Source of the DNA: Rhodospirillales bacterium | Lineage (GTDB): Bacteria; Pseudomonadota; Alphaproteobacteria; Acetobacterales; Acetobacteraceae | Assembly: GCA_025359905.1 (NCBI GenBank) | Contig: JANYDF010000107.1 | Span: 1 to 64,000 of the forward strand | Length of the DNA stretch: 64,000 nt | Reading direction: 5' to 3' | In this document: positions 25,812-34,931 of the stretch, one piece after another | How positions within the stretch are numbered: position 1 is the stretch's first letter | How the letters are laid out: each line of letters starts with the position of its first letter | Made by a program: the position numbers and the translations under genes | Notes under the pieces: generated by a model | Told to the model about the DNA's origin: nothing | The model's input: the letters and a program-made list of their open reading frames with translations, nothing else | The model's database searches: none

Positions 25812-26825
25812 TCACCGCGATAGTTGCTCGCTCACCAGCCGGGTGCCAGCCGGATAATATTTGCTGCGCTGATCGGCTTGAAAATCCCGCCGGATCGCGC
25901 TCGGCGCGGCGCCGAAGCGTTTACGGAAGGCGCGGCAGAAATGCGCGTCGGATTGAAAGCCGGTGACTTCGGCAATGTGTCCAATCGAGTTGTTGCTGTA
26001 AAATAATTGCTCGCGCGCCGCCTCCAGCCTTATGTCCAGATAGGTCGCGGCCGGCGGGCGGCCGGTTTGTTTGAGGAACATCCGCTCCAGCCGGCGGCGT
26101 GAGATTTGCAGTTTGGTGCAAATCTCCGACAGGTCCATGCGGAACGCGACGTGGTCGTTCATCATTCGCAGTGCACGAAACAGGATGGTTTGCTCGTCCA
26201 GCCCGCGCGCCGCGTCGGTGCGCTGCGGGGTTTCGGCCGGGCGCGGCTGGCCATGCACGAAGGCGTTGGTGACCACCTGCGCCAGCCGCGCGCCATGCGC
26301 CCGGCCGACCAACGCCACCATCAAATCCAATGAGGCGACCCCGCCGGCGGCGGTCACGATGTCGCGGTCGATGACGAAAATTTGCTCGCACACGTTCACC
26401 TTGGGGAAGGCGTCGCGGAACACCGGCATCGCTTCCCAATGCAACGTGACCTGCCGGTCGCGCAACACGCCCGCCGCCGCAAGCGCGAACACGCCGGTGT
26501 CGAGTGCCCCGAGAATGACGCCATGCGCCGCCAGCCGCCGCAGCCACGCGAGTAGCGGTTTGTTCAAATGCTGCATCGGCTCGTTGCCGCTGCATACGAT
26601 CAGGCAATCCGGCAGCGGCCCGCTGGCGATCTGGCTGGTGGCCTCGATGGACATGCCGTTGGCCGCCCGCACCGGCCCGCCGCTGACCGAGACGAAGCGC
26701 CAGTCGTACAGCGCCAGCCCGGCATTCTGGTTGGCGATGCGCAGGGCCTCGGTGGCGGGCACCACCGCGTAGAGCGGGAAGTCCTGCACCAGCAGGAAGT
26801 GAATGACGTGCGGATGTTCCGCCAT
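25812..26825 (-). CDS. GlxA-type AraC-family regulator
   Basis: A transcription activator of 337 aa with a DJ-1/PfpI-like domain (about 8-190, including IVCSGNEPM and LGALDTGVFALAAAGVL) and a C-terminal AraC double HTH (about 230-325, LQISRRRLERMFLKQTGRPP, then IGHIAEVTGFQSDAHFCRAF). This architecture is shared with GbdR/CdhR/ArgR-like regulators of amine and amino-acid catabolism. The start at 26825 is supported by AGGGAGGA upstream. It lies 25 bp after the Ldh2-type gene at the 3' end of the 25.8-33.5 kb operon and is its likely regulator. Confidence 0.88.
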   Translation of the reverse strand: MAEHPHVIHFLLVQDFPLYAVVPATEALRIANQNAGLALYDWRFVSVSGGPVRAANGMSIEATSQIASGPLPDCLIVCSGNEPMQHLNKPLLAWLRRLAAHGVILGALDTGVFALAAAGVLRDRQVTLHWEAMPVFRDAFPKVNVCEQIFVIDRDIVTAAGGVASLDLMVALVGRAHGARLAQVVTNAFVHGQPRPAETPQRTDAARGLDEQTILFRALRMMNDHVAFRMDLSEICTKLQISRRRLERMFLKQTGRPPAATYLDIRLEAAREQLFYSNNSIGHIAEVTGFQSDAHFCRAFRKRFGAAPSAIRRDFQADQRSKYYPAGTRLVSEQLSR

Positions 26826-26850
26826 GCGATCCTCCCTGGCTGACGTCACG

Positions 26851-27888
26851 CTATTCGGTGCTGGGCGGCGGCGCGCCGAGCTTGGCGGCATACGGCGCCA
26901 AGGCGTCCAGCAAGCCGGGCCGCAGCGCCAAGCCCTCCGCTTTGGCGCGGCGCAGCCCCGCCATTGCCTTGGCCCCCGGCAATCGTAGCGCTTGCGCCCC
27001 ATCGCGCGACGGCGTGGCGCGGCAGGCTTCGGCGGTGAACGCGGTTTGCCGGGTGAACGCCTCGGCTCCGGCAAACAGCGCCGGGTCGAATACCTGCACG
27101 AACACCGAGCAGCCCCAGTTCGTCGGATGATCGGCGCGCCCGAAGCCGCCGAGGCCCTGGCTCAACGCCTCCACCATCCAGGCCAATCCGGTGCCCTTGT
27201 GGCCATGATCCACGCCGCCGACTGGCAGCAACGCGCCATCGGCCACCTTCGCCGGATCGTCGGTCGGCTGGCCGGCCGCATCGAGCGCCCACAGGCCGGG
27301 AAACCGCTTACCCTCGCGCTTCAACCGCCCGGTCATGCCCATCGTGGTGATCGAGGTGGAAATGTCGATCAGCACCGGGTCGCCATCGGTCGGGATGCCG
27401 ACCGCCAGCGGGTCGGGCATGAACACCGGCTTGGTGCCGCCATGCGGCGCCACGCGCGCTTCGGAAGGGTCGCTGCACGCGACGATTGCCATCAATCCCT
27501 GATCGGTCGCGGCCGTCAGGAAAGTGGCGAGGCAGGCGATATGATGGCTGCGGCGGATGCTGATGGCGCAGACGCCGTGGGTTTGCGCCCGCTCGGCCGC
27601 GAGGCGCACCGCGCGGTCGACCAGCCACACGCCGGGCAGATACTTGCCGTCCCACACGCAGGCCGCCGGGCGGTCGGCGATGATGTCCGGCTCGCCCACC
27701 GCCAGCATGGCGCCGGAGGCGATGTCGTCGAGGTAGTCGGGCAACTGCGCGAGGCCGTGGGTGTCGTGGCCCATCGCATCGGCGCTGACCAACAGCCGCG
27801 CGGTCACCTCCGGCTTGTCGCCATCCAGCCCCGCCGCCCCCAGCAGGGCGGCGGCGTACTCGGTCAGCCGGTCGAAAGCATGGGTCAT
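26851..27888 (-). CDS. Malate/L-lactate dehydrogenase family (Ldh2) oxidoreductase
   Basis: An NAD(P)-dependent 2-hydroxyacid dehydrogenase of 345 aa. Family marks are GHDTHGLAQLPDYL near residue 40, SIRRSHHIACLATF near 112 (probable catalytic His), and DISTSITTMG near 175. Members oxidise malate, ureidoglycolate, sulfolactate, delta-piperideine-carboxylate and similar compounds, so the exact substrate is open. It begins 7 bp after the UxaA-family gene and shares its operon; the pair would make and use a 2-keto acid or hydroxy acid. Confidence 0.87.
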   Translation of the reverse strand: MTHAFDRLTEYAAALLGAAGLDGDKPEVTARLLVSADAMGHDTHGLAQLPDYLDDIASGAMLAVGEPDIIADRPAACVWDGKYLPGVWLVDRAVRLAAERAQTHGVCAISIRRSHHIACLATFLTAATDQGLMAIVACSDPSEARVAPHGGTKPVFMPDPLAVGIPTDGDPVLIDISTSITTMGMTGRLKREGKRFPGLWALDAAGQPTDDPAKVADGALLPVGGVDHGHKGTGLAWMVEALSQGLGGFGRADHPTNWGCSVFVQVFDPALFAGAEAFTRQTAFTAEACRATPSRDGAQALRLPGAKAMAGLRRAKAEGLALRPGLLDALAPYAAKLGAPPPSTE

Positions 27889-27895
27889 GCGATCC

Positions 27896-29398
27896 TCAAT
27901 AAATCAGCCCTGGGGTCCAGGGGGCGAATTCGTCCTCGCCGTAGCCAAGCTGTTCGCTGGCGGTCCGGTGGCCGGAGGCGGTGTCGAGCCAGGACTGGAA
28001 GATCCGCGCGCCGGTTTCGGCCACGGTTTCGCGCCCCTCGGCGATGCCGCCCGCGTCGATGTCCATGTCGCCCGCCATGCGGCGGAACAGTGCCGTGGTA
28101 GTGGCGATCTTCAGCGACGGCACCGGCGCGCAGCCGAAGCAACTGCCGCGCCCGGTGGTGAAACAGATCAGGTTGGCGCCGGCGGCAACCTGCCCGGTGG
28201 CCGATACCGGGTCGTAGCCGGGCGAGTCCATGAACACGAGGCCGGGCGCGGTGGCGGGTTCGCCATAGCCGATCACCTGGCGCAGCGGGCTGGAGCCGCC
28301 CTTGGCCACGGCGCCGAGCGATTTTTCCAAAATAGTGGTGATGCCGCCGTCCTTGTTGCCGGGCGAGGGGTTGTTGTCCAGCGTGCCGCCATCGTCGCGG
28401 GCGTGCCCGGTCCACCAATCGATCAGCCCGCGCAGTTTTTCCGCCACCGCCGGGTCCGCCGCGCGGTCGAGCAGCAGGCTTTCCGCGCCATAGATTTCAG
28501 GGGTTTCCGACAGGATTGCCGTGCCGCCTTCGGCCGCCAGCAAGTCGGCCGCCACCCCCACGGCAGGGTTGGCGGTGATGGCGGAGAAGCCGTCCGAGCC
28601 GCCGCATTGCAGGCCGACCACCAGATGGCGGGCAGGCACCGCCTCACGCCGTGCCGCCACGCGCGGTAGCATTTCGCGCAAGGCCGCAACGCCCGATGCA
28701 ACGGTGGCCGCCGTGCCGCCTTCCTGCTGGATCACCCTGACCGCCAGCCGGTCCGAGGCGTGCAGGCCCGAAGCGGCGAGGAAGCTATCGACGTTGTTGT
28801 CCTCGCAGCCGAGGCCGATCACCAGCACGCCGCCGACATTCGGGTGGCTGGCGTACCCGGCCAGCGTGCGGCGCAGCATGTCCATACCGGGGCCGTCGGC
28901 GCGCACCGAACAGCCTTCCTTGTGCGCCAGCGCCACCACGCCATCGACGCCGGGATAATCGGCCAGATCGACCGTGGCGCGGAATTTCGCCGCGATCTGG
29001 CGCGCCACGGTGGCCGAACAATTCACCGTGGCCAGCACCAGCAGCATGTTGCGGGTGCCGACGCGGCCATCGGCGCGCCGATAGCCAAGAAATGCCGCCC
29101 CGGTAGGCGGCGGCATGGCCGCCATCGCGTTGCGCGGCGTGGCCTGGGCTGGGGCGGACGCCTGGAAACGCAGATTATGCGTGTGGATATGGCTACCCGC
29201 CGCAATATCGGCCGCCGCGACGCCAATCGGATGGCCAAGCTTCAACACCGGCGCGCCGCTTGGGATATCGGCCAGCGCGATTTTGTGCCCGCGCGGCACC
29301 GCCTCGCGCGCCAGCACACCGCCGAACCCGGTGGCATCGCCGGGCGCCAACGCTGCCAGCGCCACGCCCACCGAGTCGGCCGGGTGCAGCCGCAGCAC
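27896..29398 (-). CDS. UxaA-family hydrolyase (altronate dehydratase / sulfolactate lyase-like)
   Basis: A 500-aa lyase with an N-terminal SAF domain (about 1-75, AREAVPRGHKIALADI) and a C-terminal UxaA domain (GYRRADGRVGTRN at about 99, ALAHKEGCS, LGCEDNN, GLQCGGSDGFS, SPGNKDGGITT). The fused layout matches altronate/galactarate dehydratases, while SuyAB carries the same two parts on separate chains. It removes water, or sulfite in the Suy case, from a hydroxy acid. The start is GTG 29398. Its operon with Ldh2, aldehyde dehydrogenase and a TauT-type importer leaves a sugar acid or a C3 sulfonate as candidates. Confidence 0.85.
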   Translation of the reverse strand: MLRLHPADSVGVALAALAPGDATGFGGVLAREAVPRGHKIALADIPSGAPVLKLGHPIGVAAADIAAGSHIHTHNLRFQASAPAQATPRNAMAAMPPPTGAAFLGYRRADGRVGTRNMLLVLATVNCSATVARQIAAKFRATVDLADYPGVDGVVALAHKEGCSVRADGPGMDMLRRTLAGYASHPNVGGVLVIGLGCEDNNVDSFLAASGLHASDRLAVRVIQQEGGTAATVASGVAALREMLPRVAARREAVPARHLVVGLQCGGSDGFSAITANPAVGVAADLLAAEGGTAILSETPEIYGAESLLLDRAADPAVAEKLRGLIDWWTGHARDDGGTLDNNPSPGNKDGGITTILEKSLGAVAKGGSSPLRQVIGYGEPATAPGLVFMDSPGYDPVSATGQVAAGANLICFTTGRGSCFGCAPVPSLKIATTTALFRRMAGDMDIDAGGIAEGRETVAETGARIFQSWLDTASGHRTASEQLGYGEDEFAPWTPGLIY

Positions 29399-29411
29399 CG
29401 CCGGGGTTGCC

Positions 29412-30917
29412 TCAGACGGCAGGTGAGACCTCGATCCAGATGGTCTTGGTTTGCAAATACTGCTCCATCGCCTCGGTGCCGTTGTCGCGCGTCAACGAAC
29501 CGGATTTGCGATAGCCGCCGAACGGCGTCTTGATGTCGCCCTCGGTGAACTTGTTGATCGCCACCGTGCCCGCCGGAATACGCCGTGCGAGGGAGATGGC
29601 GCGGTCGATGTCGCGGGTAAAGATGGTGGCGTGCAGGCCGTATTCGGTATCCACCGCCAACCGCAACGCTTCTTCCGGCGTGGTGCAGGACATCACCCCC
29701 AGCACCGGGCCGAAAATCTCCTCGCGCGCGATGGTCATGTCCGGCGTCACCCCGTCGAACAGCGCCGGTTGCACCCAGAATCCTGGCCAATCCGCCAGCG
29801 CAGCGCCGCCGGTGACCAGCCGCGCGCCCTCGGCGGCACCCTTGCCGATATAGCCCAGCACGCGGGCGCGGTGTTCGGCGGTGATCATGGCGCCGATTTC
29901 GGTCGACGGGTCGAACGGGTTGCCAACGATCAGGCTCTCCATGCGCGCCTGCACCTTGGCGACGAATTCCTCCTGCCGCGATGCATGCACGATCTGGCGC
30001 ATGTTGGCCGAGCAGTTCTGCCCGCCGTTCCAGCACGCCGCCATCACCACCGAGTTGATGAAGTCGTCGTCGATCCGCGCATCGTCCAGGACGATCAGCG
30101 GGCTCTTGCCGCCCATCTCTAGACCGACAGTCTTCATGTTGCTGTCGGCAGCGTAGCGCAGGAACATCGCGCCAATTTCGGTGGAGCCGGTGAACGACAC
30201 CGCGTCGATGTCGTTGTGCCGCCCGATGGCCTGCCCGGTGGTCTCGCCGTAGCCCGGCAGCACGTTCAGCACACCGGGCGGCAGGCCCGCTTCGGTGGCT
30301 AACTCGGCGAGGCGGATGGCGGTCAGCGGGGTTTGTTCGGCCGGTTTGACGATGCAGCAGCACCCAGCGGCCAACGCCGGGGCCAGTTTCCAGGCCGCCA
30401 TCAGCAGCGGGAAATTCCACGGCAACACGAGGCCGACGACGCCGATGGGTTCCTTGACGATCAGCGCCAGCGCCGTCTCGCCGGTGGGCGAGACCTTGCC
30501 GAAGCTTTTATCGATCAGTTCGGCGTACCACTGAAAGAAATTTGGCACTTCGTGGCCGACTTCGTTCAGGCAATCGGCGATGGTCTTGCCGCTGTCGATG
30601 CATTCCAGCGTGGCCAGCTCATCGGCATGGTCGCGGATCAGGCCAGCGAGTTTCAGCAGCACCGCCTTGCGATGCTCAGGTGCGGCGCGCGACCAGCCTC
30701 CGTCGTTGAACGCCCGCCTTGCGGCGCGCACCGCGCGGTCCACGTCGCCTGCGCTGCAATGCGCCACGGTGCCCAGCACGGTGCCGGTGGCCGGGGCGAG
30801 GTTTTCGAACACCGCACCTCCCTCGGCGGCGCACAGCGCGCCGTCGATGAACGCCTGCGACGGCAAGGCCAGCCGGGCAGCAATGGCACTATAATACGCC
30901 GCGTCGCGTGTGGTCAT
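29412..30917 (-). CDS. NAD(P)-dependent aldehyde dehydrogenase
   Basis: Cytoplasmic oxidation of an aldehyde to the acid. The 501-aa protein has the full family set: PWNFPLLMAAWKLAPALAAG near 158, catalytic Glu in LEMGGKSPLIV near 265, and catalytic Cys in GGQNCSANMR near 300. It lies between the importer permease and the UxaA-like gene with gaps of 12 and 13 bp. It most likely handles an aldehyde intermediate of the same pathway. Confidence 0.92.
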   Translation of the reverse strand: MTTRDAAYYSAIAARLALPSQAFIDGALCAAEGGAVFENLAPATGTVLGTVAHCSAGDVDRAVRAARRAFNDGGWSRAAPEHRKAVLLKLAGLIRDHADELATLECIDSGKTIADCLNEVGHEVPNFFQWYAELIDKSFGKVSPTGETALALIVKEPIGVVGLVLPWNFPLLMAAWKLAPALAAGCCCIVKPAEQTPLTAIRLAELATEAGLPPGVLNVLPGYGETTGQAIGRHNDIDAVSFTGSTEIGAMFLRYAADSNMKTVGLEMGGKSPLIVLDDARIDDDFINSVVMAACWNGGQNCSANMRQIVHASRQEEFVAKVQARMESLIVGNPFDPSTEIGAMITAEHRARVLGYIGKGAAEGARLVTGGAALADWPGFWVQPALFDGVTPDMTIAREEIFGPVLGVMSCTTPEEALRLAVDTEYGLHATIFTRDIDRAISLARRIPAGTVAINKFTEGDIKTPFGGYRKSGSLTRDNGTEAMEQYLQTKTIWIEVSPAV

Positions 30918-30929
30918 GGCGAACTCCGG

Positions 30930-31712
30930 TCAGTTCTTGCCGCGAATGCGGCGCTGCGAAATATCCCACGGGATCAACACCCGCTCGGCCAGCGTCACGA
31001 GGCCGAACATGCTCAGGCCCAGCAATGCGAGCAGAAAGATCGCCGCGAAAGCGAGGTCTGGGCGCATGTTGCCGGTGGCAATCTGGATGTAGAAGCCAAG
31101 GCCCTGGTCGCTGCCGATGAACTCGGCGATGGTGGCGCCCACGCTGGCGTTCATCGCGGCGTATTTGAAGCCGACGAACACCTGCGGCAACGCGGCGGGC
31201 AAACGCACCTTGAAGAACGCCCGCCATGTGCCGGCCCCGGTCGCACGGGTAAAGCGCGTGAGTTCCTCGGACAACGAGACAAATCCGGCCACCGCGTTCA
31301 GGACGATGGGGAAGAAGCACACCAAAAAGACGATGATGACCTTCGGCAGCAAGCCGAAGCCGAGCCAGGAAATAAAGATCGGCGCGAAGGCGATCTTCGG
31401 GATCATCTCAAGGCTGACCAGCGTGGGATACACGGTGCGCCGCAGCAGGCCGGAAAACGCGATGGCGAGGCCCAAGGGCAACGCTACGACGATGGCGACA
31501 GCGTAGCCCAGCACCGTCTCGGTGCCGGTGATGAAGGTGTAACGCAGCAGCAGCGGATAATCCGCCCGCGCGCTGAGCGCGATTTCCGACGGGCGCGGCA
31601 GGATATACGCGGGAACATGGAACAAGCCGATGGACACTTCCCAGGCCAGCAAGAGCCCAGCGAAGAACAGCGGAAACGCTGCGGCGCGGCCGAGTTGATT
31701 AACCCGGCGCAT
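30930..31712 (-). CDS. NitT/TauT-type ABC permease, importer 2
   Basis: An inner-membrane permease of 260 aa with six hydrophobic segments and the conserved loop FTRATGAGTWRAFFKVRLPA near residue 150. Its start overlaps the ATPase stop by one base. Only one permease gene is present, so it should form a homodimer, unlike importer 1. Confidence 0.9.
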   Translation of the reverse strand: MRRVNQLGRAAAFPLFFAGLLLAWEVSIGLFHVPAYILPRPSEIALSARADYPLLLRYTFITGTETVLGYAVAIVVALPLGLAIAFSGLLRRTVYPTLVSLEMIPKIAFAPIFISWLGFGLLPKVIIVFLVCFFPIVLNAVAGFVSLSEELTRFTRATGAGTWRAFFKVRLPAALPQVFVGFKYAAMNASVGATIAEFIGSDQGLGFYIQIATGNMRPDLAFAAIFLLALLGLSMFGLVTLAERVLIPWDISQRRIRGKN

Positions 31713-32476
31713 CAGATTTCACCGTAGCGGTGAAATACGTCGCTGATCTGGCTGACATAGCCAGCGAACGCCGCCGAGCGCTTCACCGTCAGATCGCGCG
31801 GCCATGGCAGATCGATATCCACCACACTGTCGAGCCGCCCGGGGCGCGGCGTGATGATGCAAACTTTGGTGGAAAGCTGCACCGCCTCCTCAATACTATG
31901 CGTTACCAGCAACACCGTGGTGCGGGTTTTCAGCCACAGGCGCTGCAAGTCGGCGCGGATGCGCTCGCGTGTCATCGCGTCCAGTTTGCCCAGCGGCTCA
32001 TCGAGCAGCACGGTGTCCGGATCGTGCACCATCGCCTGACAGAACGCGGCGCGCTGCTGCATGCCGCCGGACAGTTCGAACGGCGCACGATTGGCGAAGT
32101 CGGTCAGGCCCACGGTTTCCAGCAGCCCGTCGATGCGCTCGCGGCAAGTTTTCGGATTGATGCCGCGCAACTCCAGTTGCAGTTCGATATTACGCCGCAC
32201 GCTGCGCCACGGCACCAGCGTGTTGTCCTGAAACATGATGCCGACATCGGTGCGGGTTGCCAGCACAGGGCGGCCATCGACGTCGATCTCGCCTGCGCTC
32301 GGCGGCAGCAGACCGGCGATCATCAGCAACAGTGTGGACTTGCCGCAGCCGGATGGGCCGACCAGCGACACGAACTCGCCCCGTTCAACGGTGAACGTGG
32401 CCGGGCCGAACGCGTGGACACCGCCATCCGCAGTCTCGAAGCGTTTGACCACGTTGCGAATGTCGATATGCGGCAT
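31712..32476 (-). CDS. NitT/TauT-type ABC ATPase, importer 2
   Basis: A 254-aa ATPase with Walker A GPSGCGKSTLLL, Q-loop IMFQDNTLVPW, signature LSGGMQQRAAFCQA, Walker B VLLDEPLGKLD and H-loop LLVTHSIEEA. ATG at 32476 is chosen over the adjoining TTG. It resembles SsuB/TauB and HMP-type ATPases. A GC-rich hairpin separates it from the binding-protein gene. Confidence 0.93.
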   Translation of the reverse strand: MPHIDIRNVVKRFETADGGVHAFGPATFTVERGEFVSLVGPSGCGKSTLLLMIAGLLPPSAGEIDVDGRPVLATRTDVGIMFQDNTLVPWRSVRRNIELQLELRGINPKTCRERIDGLLETVGLTDFANRAPFELSGGMQQRAAFCQAMVHDPDTVLLDEPLGKLDAMTRERIRADLQRLWLKTRTTVLLVTHSIEEAVQLSTKVCIITPRPGRLDSVVDIDLPWPRDLTVKRSAAFAGYVSQISDVFHRYGEI

Positions 32477-32505
32477 CAATAGGCCTTGGGTGAAAGGCGG
32501 CAGCC

Positions 32506-32531
32506 CGGGCGGCGCTGTGCGGCGCCGCCCG
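32506..32531 (-). terminator. Hairpin between binding-protein and ATPase genes
   Basis: A perfect 10-bp stem (CGGGCGGCGC with GCGCCGCCCG) and a 6-nt loop lie 8 bp after the binding-protein stop. There is no strong T-run on the minus strand, so partial attenuation or mRNA stabilisation is more likely than full termination. Confidence 0.5.
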
Positions 32532-32538
32532 CATTCCG

Positions 32539-33534
32539 TTAGGGAATGAACTTGTTGGTGTAGAAATCGGTCGCGGGCTTGTCGGTCTTCAAGCCGTTAT
32601 AGGTCTTCATCAGGTCCAGCATGTCGGCCCAGTCGCCCGGCACGTTGACACCGAGTTTGTGTTCGGTGTTGCCCTTGGAATACAGCACGCCGAGCGTGAC
32701 CTTCAGCACATCGAGCGCTGCTTTCTTGCCGGCATCCTCGTTCATGGTGCCGCCGACAATGTCACCCATCGCGTCGATGGCGGCCTGCGGATTGGCTTCG
32801 GTAAGCTTGTAGGATTCAATGGTGGCCGCGACAAAGCGCTTCACCAGATCGGGGTTCTTTTCCACCGTGTCGGTCTTGGCCGCGATACAGTAACCGACCT
32901 GATTGATGCCGTAGTCGGAGTAAGCGAACTGCACCGGAGGTTGCCCGCCCGCGGAAATGATTTCCGACGGCTTGTCGTCCAGACCGCCGAGCATGCCGAC
33001 AGCACCGCCGGTGCCCTGCAGGTAGCCAGTGACCAGCGCGCCCTCGGCCACGTTGACGATATGCACGCTGCCGTCGGCCAGTTTGGCGTTCTTCATGACC
33101 AGCGGGAAGAACGTGTTCACGCCCGCATTGGCCGTGGTCAGGATGGTTTTGCCGGCCAGATCGGCCAGCGTTTTCACGCCAGTGTCCGGGCGCACCAGCA
33201 CGCCATCGGTGCCCATCGCGTCAATGACGGCCACCGAGATCAGCGGCGCGCCCTTGGCGACCAGATTGACCATCGAGGCGCACGACCCGTAGTCGAACGT
33301 GCTATCGCCGTTGGCGACCAAGCGATGCGCTGAGCCGGAGCCGTTGCCGGAGCGAATGTCCAGATCGATGCCGTATTTTTCGTAGATGCCTTTATCTTTG
33401 CCCAAGGCAAAACCGGCATGCGAGCCGTAATACATCCAGTTCAGCCGCACCCGCACCTTGTCCGCTGCCTGTGCGCCCTGCATCGAGGCAACGACAAGGG
33501 CACCGGCGAGAAGCACCCATCCAGTTCTTTTCAT
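32539..33534 (-). CDS. NitT/TauT-type ABC substrate-binding protein, importer 2
   Basis: A periplasmic receptor of 331 aa, the usual family length. The signal peptide covers residues 1-23 (VLLAGALVVASMQGAQA). The mature start VRVRLNWMYYGSHAGFALGK followed by GIYEKYGIDLDIRSG is classic for the NMT1/SsuA-like group. AAGGAGG sits 6 nt before the ATG at 33534, deciding the start over longer frames. It is the first gene of the seven-gene minus operon and the most informative one for finding the substrate. Confidence 0.92.
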   Translation of the reverse strand: MKRTGWVLLAGALVVASMQGAQAADKVRVRLNWMYYGSHAGFALGKDKGIYEKYGIDLDIRSGNGSGSAHRLVANGDSTFDYGSCASMVNLVAKGAPLISVAVIDAMGTDGVLVRPDTGVKTLADLAGKTILTTANAGVNTFFPLVMKNAKLADGSVHIVNVAEGALVTGYLQGTGGAVGMLGGLDDKPSEIISAGGQPPVQFAYSDYGINQVGYCIAAKTDTVEKNPDLVKRFVAATIESYKLTEANPQAAIDAMGDIVGGTMNEDAGKKAALDVLKVTLGVLYSKGNTEHKLGVNVPGDWADMLDLMKTYNGLKTDKPATDFYTNKFIP

Positions 33535-33818
33535 GCTGTCCTCCTTGGTTAACACCGGCCACGGACCTGTCGGAGGAATCGGCATCAGACGGGGAACCGC
33601 CTGATCACCGAAATCCCAGTCAGCGTCTCGGATGACGCGATGGTGGCAGAGGCGTTCCCGCTCAGATTGATCCATAGCGTCGCATGTTTGATTTTTCACG
33701 CCAAGGCGGTATGCGTCGTGGGAGGGCAATTGCGTGACGCGCGGTGCAAACCCTGGCCTTGGTGGCTACGGCATCATCGTGGCATACGCTCAGGCGGACA
33801 GCACTGCGTGGAGTCGAA

Positions 33819-34772
33819 ATGAACACGTCCAAGACACGCGGCCGCGTAACTGGTTGCTACATCACCGTCCCGACGATGTTCAGCGACGCGGATTTGGAAG
33901 TCGATACGGCGGCCATTGGCCGGCACGTGCGCTTCCTGCGCGCCAGCGGCGTCGCGGCGGGCAATGCGGTGCTGCTTGCCGGGGGCGCTGCTGGCGACTT
34001 CTCCGCCATGACCTTCGACGAGCGCGTGCGCGTGGCCGAAGCGGTGCGCGACGCGGCGGATGGTGCGGTGCCGCTGGCGATGGGTGCGCAGACCACCAGC
34101 ACGCGCGAGTTGGTGCGTATTGCGCGGGCGGCGGAATCGCTTGGCTTCGACTTCATCCAGGTGTCGTGCCCGTTCTACTTCAACCACACCGAAGGCGACT
34201 TTCTCGACTACGTGAAGGCCGCTGCCGAGGCGGCTGATATCGGCATCATCATCTACAACACGTTTTGGACCAGTGCGGCGGTGTCGTTCCAAACGGTCGA
34301 AAAGCTGGTCGATATCCCCAACGTGGTGGCGCTGAAATGGGCGACGCCGCGCACCGATGCGATGGAATTCGAAGATGTTGTCTCGACATTCTCCAAGCGG
34401 CTGTCGATCATCGATAACCATTTGATGTTCGCGCAAAGCCACGCGCTGGGCGCCACGGCGTTCGAGGTGCATCTGTCGAATTACTGGCCGGCCTGGGGCC
34501 TAAAACTGCTGGCCGACCTGAATGCCGGCAATTACGGAGAGGTGCAGCGCTACTTGGTCAGCGAGGCGATGCCATTCTACAAACTCTGGATGGACATCGA
34601 ACGCGCGTACACCAGCGGCGACGGCTACCTCGACAAGTTGTGCATGGAATTGATCGGCCTGGACTCCAGCCGCTGCCGCCCGCCGACGCGCGACGTGCGC
34701 GGCCTGTACCGCGAACGCTGCCGCGCGATGATGCTGCAAACCGGTGTGCCTGGGGTGCTGCCGGCCGGCTGA
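33819..34772 (+). CDS. DapA-family (class I) aldolase/lyase with altered GTTGE loop
   Basis: A (beta/alpha)8-barrel Schiff-base enzyme of 317 aa. The catalytic Lys173 (VVALKWATPR) and Tyr146 (IIIYNTFWTS) of the dihydrodipicolinate synthase/N-acetylneuraminate lyase family are present. The conserved GTTGE loop reads GGAAGD at residues 55-60, lacking both Thr residues, so it is unlikely to be DapA itself. A keto-acid aldolase or dehydratase on a sugar-acid-like substrate fits better. It diverges from importer 2 across 284 bp and lies beside the sialidase-like operon, so it could serve either pathway. Confidence 0.82.
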   Translation: MNTSKTRGRVTGCYITVPTMFSDADLEVDTAAIGRHVRFLRASGVAAGNAVLLAGGAAGDFSAMTFDERVRVAEAVRDAADGAVPLAMGAQTTSTRELVRIARAAESLGFDFIQVSCPFYFNHTEGDFLDYVKAAAEAADIGIIIYNTFWTSAAVSFQTVEKLVDIPNVVALKWATPRTDAMEFEDVVSTFSKRLSIIDNHLMFAQSHALGATAFEVHLSNYWPAWGLKLLADLNAGNYGEVQRYLVSEAMPFYKLWMDIERAYTSGDGYLDKLCMELIGLDSSRCRPPTRDVRGLYRERCRAMMLQTGVPGVLPAG

Positions 34773-34798
34773 TGGCCAGGGAGCGAAGCGAGATATCC

Positions 34799-34912
34799 AT
34801 CCACAGATAACGCAGATTTACGCAGATATTCCTGCGTGACGGCTCCGGCAAACTCTACAGGCCGCTTCGCGCGATAAATTCTTATCTGCGCTTATCTGCG
34901 TCATTTGTAGAT
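34799..34912. repeat. Inverted repeat built from tandem CGCAGAT units
   Basis: Arms 34799-34828 and 34883-34912 are inverted copies matching at 24 of 30 positions, around a 54-bp spacer. Each arm is internally a tandem of about 10 bp; in the right arm CTTATCTGCG occurs twice in a row (34881-34900). It lies between convergent genes and could fold into a long hairpin. CGCAGAT-rich repeats of this kind occur in many GC-rich proteobacteria. Confidence 0.65.
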
Positions 34913-34931
34913 GAATCGCTTGCTTCCTCCC

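Noticed and set aside
34881-34900. CRISPR-like repeat at CTTATCTGCG
   Set aside because: Only two adjoining 10-bp units with no spacers of constant length; it is part of an inverted repeat.
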